Of a stretch of DNA of 64,000 nt, positions 11,429 through 21,021 are shown in pieces. Below the pieces are notes generated by a model that saw only the letters and a list, made by a program, of their open reading frames with translations, had not been told where the DNA came from and ran no database searches. The position numbers were made by a program, and so were the translations under genes. The first letter of the stretch is position 1. Each line of letters begins with the position of its first letter. Origin of the DNA: Isoetes taiwanensis (lineage: Eukaryota; Streptophyta; Lycopodiopsida; Isoetales; Isoetaceae); contig JAJEKV010000305.1 of the NCBI GenBank assembly GCA_021234155.1, positions 124,001 through 188,000 of the forward strand. The letters are read 5' to 3'.

Positions 11429-11960
11429 AGAGGAATTGCATTCATAATCAGTATGAATAAAGACAGAGAAGGAGCAGAAAAGAGGAGTTAGCTAGTCTGG
11501 ATGAACATAAAGAGAGGGGATTGTTTTCGATGTTTTGTAAATGCTCACGGAAATATGGATGAAATTGGAAATGGTTACATGGTTGACAATGAGTAAACCA
11601 AATTACTTCTCTTTAATGATATAATAAAACTCTTTTTGGATTCAAGGCGTCATGAGAACAAGACCAAGGTATTCTTCATCAATGCATGCAGAGGAAATAA
11701 TACAGTCACTACTTCTGAAAAGAGAGCTGCATCCTCCAAGGAAATTCCAAGGAAAAAAAGTCTGCAAAAGATGAGAGAGCGCCTAGAGAACAGAGCTGAT
11801 GTTTTGATTTTCTTCTCTATGGATGTGCACGGCAAGTCTTGGACATGAGGAAAAGGCAGGTGGAAAGTCTTCAAGATGGAGGTTCAAAATGTAGGAGATA
11901 AACAGATTTCCATGGTAGAAACAAAATTTACTAAGAAATTGTATTGGAGGACAAGTTCAC
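11429..11960 (+). pseudogene. Caspase-like (peptidase C14, p20/p10 type) decayed ORF
   Basis: One reading frame reads through more than 500 bases with three stops (11489 TAG, 11594 TAA, 11846 TGA). It carries caspase-domain landmarks in order. RGIAFIIS (from 11429) matches the opening beta strand, and GDCFRCFVNAHG holds the catalytic His (codon 11546-11548). KTKVFFINACRGNN holds the catalytic Cys (codon 11687-11689). RADVLIFF with HGKSW matches the start of the p10 subunit, and KQISMVETKFTKKLYW resembles the p10 C-terminus. His and Cys are 47 residues apart, against about 42-43 in animal caspases. Plant metacaspases instead carry a DSCHSG-type cysteine motif, so this looks closer to the animal/bacterial caspase type. 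The segment between the first strand and the His is shortened. It lies just downstream of PPD1 on the same strand. I infer a decayed gene or domesticated fragment; a spliced functional form is possible but not shown. Confidence 0.6.
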
Positions 11961-12204
11961 TATGGAAAGAAGGTTACAGTTGCATGTCTTTAATAAAAAG
12001 TTGCATTGCATGGGCTAAATGATTACTATAAAATGAAAGAGGAAATCTGTCTGGTCAGAAACCTCAAGATGCTGATATTGAGATTCTTTTTGTAGATATG
12101 TCCATTTTACAGAAAGATGGTGTGAGAGGATTGAGGTTTCTAGATGGCTTACCAAGAGAAAATCTGTCCTGTCGAATGGCCCAACTTTGAAGCAAAGGTG
12201 GAGC

Positions 12205-12765
12205 CTTTAGATTTCTGTCTATTGACAGATGGGAAGCCTTTATATGGGCCAGCTATCTATGGAGACCATGTTCCCTATCCCCTATGACCAGGCCTCTACT
12301 GCAGCAATTAACATAGTACTTTTAGTTCTAGTGCTAGGGTCATGTGCATTTTTATTCGCGCCATATTTCAAGTATGTTTGTACTGAAGTTGCAGAGATAC
12401 TTCCTGCCACTCTTCTCTTCATTGGGAAAGTGGTATACCAGGCTCCTGTGGCATAGGCATCTGGATCAATCCTTACCGTGGTCTTCTGTGGTTGGAGGGT
12501 GGGAAATTTATCATTACAAGTCTAGAGAATGTATAAATCCTCATTGTAGGGGACTGAAAAAGGCAATGGAATACAGCTTGAAACAGAGCATTGTGTGAAA
12601 GCTTCTTCTGGCATTAATAGAGCTTTTGAACCCACTCTAGACCAAAAGGAGCTTGAGGCGGAGTTGAAGAGAATGGCTCCAGCTAAAGGTAGGGCTGTTC
12701 TTATTTTTTGAGCTCCTTGTGGGTGTCCTGCCAAGGGGTGGGTTTGGATCCTCAGCGTCATGCGA
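12205..12765 (+). pseudogene. Ribosomal-protein-L34e-superfamily membrane protein, broken
   Basis: Segments in different frames match the plant family annotated as 'ribosomal protein L34e superfamily', which is a small membrane protein and not a ribosomal component. They are IYGDHVPYP, then PYDQASTAAINIVLLVLV with two hydrophobic helices ending YQAPVA (12277-12456), then GGWEIYHYKSRECINPHCRGLKKAME, then IQLETEHCVKASSG through ELEAELKRMAPAKGRAVLIF, and last APCGCPAKGW. At least two frameshifts separate the blocks, one in the C-run near 12279. A TGA (12707-12709) stands where the family normally has Arg, which fits a CGA-to-TGA change. Intron-like loss between the second and third blocks is also possible. 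I call it a pseudogene. The function of intact members is not established. Confidence 0.55.
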
Positions 12766-13889
12766 CATGAAATCTCTTGCAGTTAACCATGAGGTCCCAC
12801 GACCTCGACCGCCTCGACCTGAGGAACACGACCTCGATTGTATGGTCGGTATTACATAATGAGTATTCTATAATGAGTAACCCTGCAGTCTTCCCTAATT
12901 GCTGATATTTTGCCTCTTAGCGTGCATAATTCTGCTGCACTTTGATGGCGAAGGGGATAGAGCTTATTGTAAGCTACTCTGTTATTTTCTCAGGCATTCC
13001 AAGAGCTTCCACTGCATCCTCTGCTACGCTCATTGAGAGTTGCCAATTACATATTCAGAAAAGAACATATGCTATCAAAATACGGATTCCTTTGTAGCTG
13101 ATATTGGATTACTTATTGAATTGAGATGATGGGATTACCTATTGAGAATGCAGTTAGACTGAACAAATCTATTGAGAAAGATGTAGGCACAACTTAAATG
13201 TGCTTACCAAACCACATTTCTTGGCACCAGTAAAGGACACGATCCAGACAATTTATATTATTCTAGCCAATAAAAGTTAGCTACATGGTGCAGCTTTACA
13301 TTCAAGTTCACTTCTTACATGGCTGCTGGTCAAAAGTACAATCATAGAAGGCATGTTAAATAAAGCCAATGAAATGGAGCGCATGACCATTGCTCATCCT
13401 GTGTTCCATGCTAGCTTCCCACTACTCAAATGAACTGAGACCAACCAACTTCATAAGTCATGCTAACTTCCACTCTAACAAGGTGAGGATTCTACGAGTC
13501 ACTAGATAGACATTTCAGAAGATGCTTTTTACAATCATCCTTGTCACCTTGATCACATTTATGTGTTAGTCTAATGCTAGAGGCCTAATGCTATCCTTTC
13601 GCATTCATTCAGAGATGCACCGGAAGCAATAAAGTAAGCATCTACTTTAATATTAATCTGTTGAGATTAATATTACATGATATTTATCACGGCAGTGCAA
13701 ACATATCCCTTTTCTAAATGCGTTATCAAGAGATTTTTGGGTCATTAGAATCCTTAAATGCTTAGATGTGGAATTGAACCCACAACTATATCTTGTTGTT
13801 CTTGAAGGCATTCAGGCTCATGTGCTTTTATTTATAACACATATATTTCGTTCGAGATCCAAAAGCATTGGACCCACTAGTCGTGAACT
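12766..13889. other. No gene recognised
   Basis: Includes a short GC-rich stretch with repeated 'cgacctcga' words near 12800-12835. Otherwise A/T-rich, without coding or transposon signals that I recognise. Confidence 0.4.
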
Positions 13890-16165
13890 ATAGCATGGTC
13901 TCACTTTTTTGGAAACAAGCTAGCAAAAGAATCTAAGCATCTTGTCATGGAAAGAACCACATAAACCCATGAACTAGCAAAATAATTTGTATATTGAAGA
14001 AGTAAGTTTGTAACTTGATTCATGAACTAGCAAAATAATTTGTATATTGAAGAAGTTTGTAACTTGATTTTTTATTGTTATTTAGTGACACAAATATCTT
14101 CAATGACTTAGGTAACAAGAACGATGGAGGCTCAACATGGAGTTGGTTCAATAAGTCTGATGAGTTATGAGGTAATCTTATGGAAGTTTGCAAAATAGAA
14201 TGGCAATGATGTTGAAGTATTTATACGTTATCATTAGAGTTGTCATCAGAATTGAATTTGACATTTTTATTCTATAGTTTGTAGGACACGGCAATATCGA
14301 ATGAAGCAAAAAGCTGGTATGTTCTTGGAAAATAAAACTCCAAAGTCTAGCCATGCAAGTGATGAGTTCTCAAAGTGGGCAATTAGAGAGCTCCAGTTGG
14401 ATAAGACATAAGATGATAGACATATACAACAAAAAGCAGTTGCAGCATAAATCTTACAATTACTTGATGTAAGGTTTATCAAAGTGGTTATGATGCCGTG
14501 AAAGAAAAGTTCTGGCGTGGCCCATCAATTTGGAAATGATGGTTAATCTACATTTGCCACAAAGTTTGTAAGTTTCTTGATGTAGGTATTTTTATTATTT
14601 GACTAAAAACAAAGTTTCAGTACTAGAAATATAGAAAATAGGCAACATTTGACCTGACCCAATTTGCTAAAAAAATGTCTTATGCTAAGTTGGAGCTTTA
14701 TCTTGCATCATACTAAACAAGACGTAAGTTTGTATGATATTATTTATGCAATAACATTGATCCTCGATGTATATTGAAAAGATCAGTGACAAGTGACAGA
14801 GGATTATGGTAATGCTAAGGGATGTGGGAGGGGAGATATTGGTCATCCTAACATAAATTCTGCTAACAATAACGTTTCCCTTGACGTAGAGGGTGATGAG
14901 ATACGCAGGTGTCAGGATGATTTTGATGGAGATGGCGATAGGAGTAGTGATTATGTTGTAGAAATTTGTTGAACACTTTGAACCATACTTGCGAAGTAAA
15001 AAGCATGCCGAAAAATTATTACATGATAGAAAATAAAGTATATAAAAAGTATGGTTTAAAGTGTTTCAACACATTTATGCAGCATAACTACTCTCCTATC
15101 ATCATTTCCACTAGAATCATCCTAACATATGTGTATCTGATCATCCTTTGGACAAGGCGAATGCTATTCTTAGGAGGATCAACACCCCCTCCCCCCTCAA
15201 TTACCTAGCATTGCTCTATGTAAAAAATATTATGACATCAAGGATCATGTCATTACATAGATAATGTTATACAAACTTACATCTTGTTCAGTTTGATCCA
15301 CGGGCCATGTGTTATGCCGAACAAGATAAAGCTCCAGCTTAACATAGTACATTCTTTTAGCAGATTCGGTCTGGTCAAATCTCTATTTTCATATTTGTGG
15401 TACTGAAATAAAAAATATTAATTGTTAACTTTTATTTTCATTCAAATAGTTAAAATGAATATGTCAAGGAACTTACAAACTTCGTAGCAAATGTAAGTTC
15501 ACCATCACTTCTAAGTCAATGCGTCACACCAGAATTTTTCTTTCTCGCACAGCAACATAAACACTTTAATTAAAAAATTAAAATAAAAACAAGATATATC
15601 AAGCAATTGTAAGACTTATGCTGCAATTTCTTTTTGTTGTGCATATATGTCATCTCCTATCTTATCCAATTGGGCTTCTCTAATTGCCCACTGTCAGAAC
15701 TCATCACTTCCGTAACTAGGATTTGGAGTTTTGTTCTCTAAGGGTATACCAGTTTCGTGCTTCATTCGGTAACATCGTGTTCTAGAAACCATAGAGTTAA
15801 AATGTGAGATTCAACTCTGACAGCATATATGAATACCTCCAACATCAAAACATCTTTAACATTATGCATTGCAATTCTATTTTGCAAATTTCCACAAGAT
15901 TATCTCAAAATTAATCAGACTTTGAATCCAACCCTATGTTAAGCCTCCAACGTGCTTTTTACCTAAGTCATTGAAAATTTTGCTTACATTTTAACTGTAG
16001 GTAAATAACAATAAAAAATATAGCTATAAACGTACTTCTTAAATGTGCGAATTATTTTGTTAGTTCGTGGGTTTATGTGGTTCTTTCCATAACAAAATGC
16101 TTAGATGCTTTTGTCATTATGATGACAAAAATGCTTAGATGCTTTTGCCATGAACTCCTCATGAT
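13890..16165. repeat. Giant imperfect inverted repeat, arms about 1.1 kb, spacer about 50 bases
   Basis: The left arm (about 13920-14995) and right arm (about 15047-16110) are inverted complements over nearly their whole length, with many substitutions and small indels. Matching blocks include AAAGAACCACATAAACCCA (left 13950s, inverted at 16060s), TTTTGCAAAATAGAAT-type blocks, GAATGAAGCA with AAAACTCCAAA, and TGTTGAACACTTTGAACCATACTT near the centre. On the outer-to-centre strand of each arm a broken ORF reads like a Myb/SANT-like transposon-associated protein (SDEFSKWAIRELQLDK in the left arm, similar words in the right arm). RNA crossing the locus would fold into a long hairpin. The left arm also holds a 53-base tandem duplication (13968-14069). 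Confidence 0.8.
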
Positions 16166-18169
16166 CATTACTTCTTTTCTCAAATATGCAATTGGTAAAA
16201 TTTTTATTATTACTATAGGTATTCGTCAACAATGTTATATTGTCATGTTCTTCCACGCTACCATCAATAAGGGTTCTTATTGCCTCGCTACAGTCCAAAT
16301 CATCCCCATAATGCATGTATTGTTATTGTAGCCATAAACCATCATGCAAAAAGAATAATATATTAGCTCCTTCCACTCTAATGCATTATATTTTGGGCCT
16401 CCATAGATCATCAAAGGAATAACATCTTGGGCAAAAAATTACCTTCTTTTGGCACAAGGGGTCATTGACTATTTTATTACATTTTGACGATCCCAGTAAT
16501 CATCTTTCGACAAATTCCTCACCTAAACTTGGAAATGGACCATTAAACATACCTAATCTTCTTCGGTAAAGATGTCTTATTAAATTCTCAATGTCATAAA
16601 ACATAGCTAGATCGGGTATATCACAACCTATAATATAGTTTCCACTTCCACAAACAACAGCCATATGCAAACGTCTTATAGGTCTTATAAGGAGATTTAC
16701 TCTGTGTAAAATCTCTTTCCTTCGAAGTGCCTCCAAGCTCCCCTCATAAAATAATTGTGGCTTGTAATGTTAAAGCCTGTTAGAATATCAATTATAAAAC
16801 GATTAATCAGCATTGTTTAATAGTTGATGCATAATTGTTAGCATTATTAACGTCCCTGTGGTAGTGCCGGATGATAAGGCATACCAAAACGACTACAAAA
16901 GTTCTCAGGAGCTTCTCAATAGGTACCAAATGACTTAAAATGTTGGTCAATCATCATAGGCAATCAGTTATGTACACAAGATGCACACCTAATGTCCTCT
17001 AGGAGCTCGTGATATTGCCCTTGTAACTAGTATAACTACATCAACAAGCTCTTTCAATCTCTTCCTCCTAGTGATTGAAGGAAAATCAGCAAATAAATTA
17101 TCTAGCACCTAGAGAAGTGCTTGAAGCACCTAGAAGAGAAACTCGAATGGGAAAGTTTCCAACAGCTATACTAAAGATATTTGTATTATAAAATGTCACG
17201 CATTACAAAGGTCACATACCATGAAGTACAAATTTTACAATTTGTAACACAGTCAAAATTGGTTTATCAACATTTTGGTGATGCATTACAAGTATTTAAT
17301 GTTTGTCAATCATTACAACAAAGTTTTGTGTCACATGTGACAAATCTAAAATGATGTGGCAAATGAATTTGCCTTACAAATCAATACATTACAAAACCCA
17401 TTAGCCCTTGTAGTGTAAAAAGTATTGGGTAGATGGAACAATTAATCCTTATGGTCTGGATATCAGAATAAACAGCACAGTTTGAGGAGGCATATGCCTT
17501 GCAATCGCAGAAGCATTACTAGATAAAGCTATTTTTTGAGTAGGTCAAATTGAAGGTCGTAGTTTGATAGCACTTATCAATAGAAATGCATTTGAGCAGG
17601 TCAAATTGAAACCCATAGCTTGGTAGCACTTATCGATAAAAATTTAAGGCAATATTTAAAATAGATTAAAATCTGAAGCAAATATCTAGCATTATAACAG
17701 TCGGTTTGTTTTATGATTTTATACGCTTTTTGGCATGGTTTTCATATGATTTCATGGGCGTATTGCACGAGGCATACTAATCAGTACATCTAGAGTGCAC
17801 CAAGTTTTTGCATGCAATTTGTGCAATTTTTGTTTCATCCTCCTCAATGGTTAAGATCAGAGGGCTTACAAAAAAAGCCCTCTTTTAATTCAAAAAGATC
17901 CAAGGGTTTATAATAAAAGCCCTTTTGTCATGAGATTCGAGACAACCGGAATTAGGGCACGGTTAGGGTTACTTGGAGTCATGCATAGCCGATGGAATAG
18001 CAAAAAAGTTCAGCAGATCTGGCTATGGCAGCCCATTTGTGTGAGGCAGATTCTGCAAAAAAACAATGTGAATCCCTCAGGCTTTAATTCTTCCCTCTGT
18101 TCCACCCGGGTGGTCCTTCTGCAGAATTTTTTGCCGTGTTCTTGAACCAGTTCGATCCAAGGGGGTAGG
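16166..18169. other. No firm gene; probable decayed transposon sequence
   Basis: Minus-strand frames at 16101-16316 (71 codons) and 16500-16736 (78 codons) continue outward from the inverted repeat. They could be remnants of the same transposon family, but no domain was recognised. From 16740 to 18169 the DNA is A/T-rich with no recognisable features apart from short inverted words (AGGGCTT...AAGCCCT) near 17860-17925. Confidence 0.4.
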
Positions 18170-18245
18170 TGTTGGAATGTTGGAGCATGTGTAATGGGCA
18201 CACATGAAGAATGACTCAGTGGAGGAGTGCCGAAAGCCCATCAAA

Positions 18246-18317
18246 GGGCCGGTAGCTCAGTGGTAGAGTACTTGGCTTGCAAGCAAGAGGTCCTGGATTC
18301 GATCCCCAGCCTGTCCA
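18246..18317 (+). tRNA. tRNA-Ala(UGC)-like sequence inside the 5' LTR
   Basis: It fits a cloverleaf: a seven-base acceptor arm GGGCCGG against CCTGTCC with one mismatch, and TA-GCTCAGTGGTAGAGT as a D-arm and Pol III A-box. The anticodon arm is CTTGG-CTTGCAA-GCAAG, with anticodon TGC and a G-G clash at the loop end. The T-arm is CTGGATTCGATCCCCAG, whose last stem pair is mismatched. The discriminator A is followed by CCC. No T-run terminator follows immediately. It may act as an internal Pol III promoter for the retroelement more than as a working tRNA. Confidence 0.6.
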
Positions 18318-18616
18318 CCCAATCATAGAAACCTCATTTCTCAACATGGTATCAGAGCCATGGTCCCAAGTAGAGGGTGCTTAACTGCACCGGGATAGTC
18401 CCCACGGGTGTAGGGGTGAGAATGAGCAAAAGCTTGGGCGGTGGAAAGTCCAACTCCCTTGGTGGTGGAGTTGCCCGAGGAGGGGAGCATGTGGATTGTG
18501 GTGAAGGCTGGAATGGATTGGTGTGCCCATTAAGGGGGAATGTTGGAATGTTGGAGCATGTGTAATGGGCACACATGAAGAATGACTCAGTGGAGGAGTG
18601 CCGAAAGCCCATCAAA

Positions 18617-18688
18617 GGGCCGGTAGCTCAGTGGTAGAGTACTTGGCTTGCAAGCAAGAGGTCCTGGGTTTGATCCCCAGCCTGTCCA
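18617..18688 (+). tRNA. tRNA-Ala(UGC)-like sequence inside the 3' LTR
   Basis: Same sequence as the copy 371 bases upstream except in the T-arm. Here the stem is perfectly paired (CTGGG/CCCAG) and the loop reads TTTGATC instead of TTCGATC. The B-box is therefore changed in a different place in each copy. Anticodon TGC and the imperfect acceptor arm are conserved. Confidence 0.6.
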
Positions 18689-18717
18689 CCCAATCATAGT
18701 AGGCTCATTTAGGTCAG

Positions 18718-20394
18718 TTCCCCCTTTTTATTTTTCCATTCATTTCTGCAGGGATTTCTTCATGGGTCAGCACCGGGTAGATTTTTCTGCAGAAGTTTCC
18801 TCGGGGTTAGCTCCAATTGTTTCAGGGTGTAGCTGTAATTATTTGCAGTGGTCGTTTGCTTAACTGACAGCTCCATTTGCTCACCAAGTTGCAATCAGAT
18901 TAAAGCTGCAAAACTTTTATTGTGACCATTTGCTTGGCAGCGACGTTTGTTCCTCAGTTGCAGCAAGAAGACATCTTCGTCCTTGGCAGTTGAGAGGGAG
19001 TCTTTGTTGCCCAAAACCTTGTTTTCAAGATTTTTGCTTTCGGTTCTCTCTTTTTTTTTTTATTGCATCTTCATCCTTGCTTCCCAAAACCTTGTTTTCA
19101 AGATGTGCTTTCGGTTCCCTCCATTTTGATTGCATCTTCGTCATTAACAGTGAGATTTGAGCAAAGGAAATGTGATGGCCTGGAATTGGGGCAACTAGGA
19201 GACAAACGGACAAGGGAATCAGATTCTGAGGTGCCCACTTGTGGTCCGGGAGAGAAAATGTGGCAACTATATAGCTTAGCCCATAACTTGGCTCGTGAGT
19301 GCACGTGCTATCTTTGCGTTATCTGTAGGGTCGTTTTCTGTGTTTTGGACTTAGTAGCAGTAGAACATGGCATCCTCCTTTCACAGATATCAGACATAGG
19401 AGCAAAGTATGTATCAGTTATAAATGTTAGGAATAGGATACCCTTGAACATAGAGACAAGTTCCAGTACCAAGTATGAAGCAGCTATAAATGTTAGGCAG
19501 AGCATGCCCTTGGACAGAGAGACAACTACCACGTATCAGATCACCAAAGACATGGCTATGGCCCTGAACTTGCCTTTCTCTAACAACTAAGGACATTTGC
19601 ACTATTTCGGACATAGCTTTGTGCTTCCCAACCCTTGTTCCTAGTTGGCTTTCTGGTTCTCTGTTTGGTTGCACCATGCCCAACAGGTTGCAAACTCGTG
19701 TGTGGATTTGTTGGCTGCGTAATCAGAGGTCCGATGCCCTCAGTTTTTTTAAGGGCAGTGACTAAACTAGAAAGACATCAATGTCTCAGCAACATCAGCA
19801 AGAGGTATATCTGCAACCTCGTCAAACATGGGATCTCAGGATATGCACGGCCGGGGAAGGTTACTCTCCGCGAAAATCACTCACGCTGCGGTTCTTTGAG
19901 AACATGCAACAAGAGGGCATAATGCTAGACCAGATAACACCCTTAAAGCAGGGAGAGAACATCCATGAACTTATTATTAGAAGGAAGTTTCAGGTCAACG
20001 TTGTCCTTGGGAATAAACTTTGATAGGTATTCCAAGTGTGCAAGCTTAGAGGATGCAGAGAGAGCTTTTTGACAAGTTGTTGGATAGAGATATAGTGTTA
20101 TGGATTCATACGATTTCAGCACATACACACATGAGCATTTTATGTGCCTTCACAAATGGCAAATGCTTTTATTAATAGGCCATTGGTAATGGAGACAATT
20201 TTTTGGAACTGCCCAAGTAATGGCAAATGTCGTTGTCATTAGTTTTACTAAACTGTTGTTCATAGGAGTAGGTTGTTTAACGATTTAGGCCCTTAAAGTT
20301 TATCTACGTATTGCTTATGTTAGAGGGCCCAAAGGGCCCAAATTTTTTTTTAATATAGCAATGAACACACAACTACCATTAACAGATGTTTGGT
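18718..20394. other. No firm gene; two local duplications
   Basis: A unit of about 70 bases containing CCAAAACCTTGTTTTCAAGAT is duplicated at about 19010-19135. A unit of about 66 bases encoding a KY..INVR...PL..ET peptide is duplicated at about 19405-19530, within a 175-codon frame (19063-19590). No family was recognised. The repeats make this frame unreliable as a gene. Confidence 0.4.
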
Positions 20395-21021
20395 CTCCTG
20401 GACCGGCACCCCAGGACATTCTGGAAAAGGGTCTTGAGCAAGCCTGCATAGCCCACAAGGAACATCACCTCGGAGCAATGGGTACAGTACTTGCAACAGC
20501 TGTACGACCCGCTCGGGGGCCGGGCACCAGTCCCTCCACAGATAGGCATGGCTCTGGTTATCACAGAGGGGGATGTCATCATGGGCCTACAGCGTGGGAA
20601 GGCAGCAGATTTAGATGGCATGCAGGCAGAACTTCTGAAATGGGCTGGGCCTCCACTGGTGCCTGTCCTCACGACATTGTTCAATAAAGCATTGCGAGAA
20701 GGCTTCCCTACGCAATGGACCACTAGTAGGGTAGTGCCCATATACAAAGCAGGGGACCCTCAATGCCCGGCCAACTACCGTACTATTATGGTCAACTCTC
20801 TCTTTGCAAAACTGTTGGCTGGTATCCTTGAGCAGCGGCTGACAATATGGGCAGAGGAAACGGAGGTGCGAGCTCTTACACAAACGGGTTTCCGGCCCAG
20901 ACATTCCACCATTGATCATATCTTCACTCTGCGCACATTGATTGAAGATAGCAGGAATCGCCGACAGAACCTGTACTGTTGTTTCGTGGATTTTGCAAAA
21001 GCGTTCGACATAGTACCCCAC
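20395..21021 (+). mobile_element. LINE fragment: start of reverse transcriptase
   Basis: A continuous frame (20491-21039) encodes the linker and first motifs of a non-LTR retrotransposon reverse transcriptase. Visible blocks are GLQRGKAADLDGMQAELLKW, VVPIYKAGDP with NYRTIMV, TGFRPRHSTIDHIFTLRTLIE and CCFVDFAKAFD, which carries the first catalytic Asp. Upstream, RTFWKRVL...NITSEQW...LYDPLGG matches the linker of the LINE copy at 41.7 kb. The fragment stops right after motif A and has no YADD motif, so it is truncated at both ends and inactive. Confidence 0.85.

Larger units (their letters stand above)
18170..18717 (+). mobile_element. TRIM-type miniature LTR retrotransposon carrying tRNA-like sequences in its LTRs
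   Basis: Two near-identical direct repeats start at 18170 and 18541 with TGTTGGAATGTTGG, exactly 371 bases apart. The 5' copy ends TCAACA at 18346, so TGTTG...CAACA are inverted LTR ends. It is followed at once by TGGTATCAGAGCC (18347-18359), the primer site complementary to plant initiator tRNA-Met. A purine tract, AAGGGGGAA, lies directly before the 3' LTR. The interior is only 194 bases and has no gag or pol, which fits a terminal-repeat retrotransposon in miniature. Up to base 158 the LTRs differ at only two or three sites, so insertion looks recent. The final 20 bases of the 3' LTR diverge. GTAGG occurs just before 18170 and again at 18699-18703; if that is the target duplication, the LTRs are 158 bp and not 177 bp. 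Confidence 0.82.

Noticed and set aside
11429-11960. Reading the caspase-like ORF as a plant metacaspase
   Set aside because: Metacaspases carry H-YSGHG and DSCHSG motifs. This frame has AHG and ACRG and a p10-like tail, so it fits caspases better.
19063-19590. 175-codon ORF as a real gene
   Set aside because: It consists largely of local tandem duplications, overlaps open frames on the other strand and shows no known domain.
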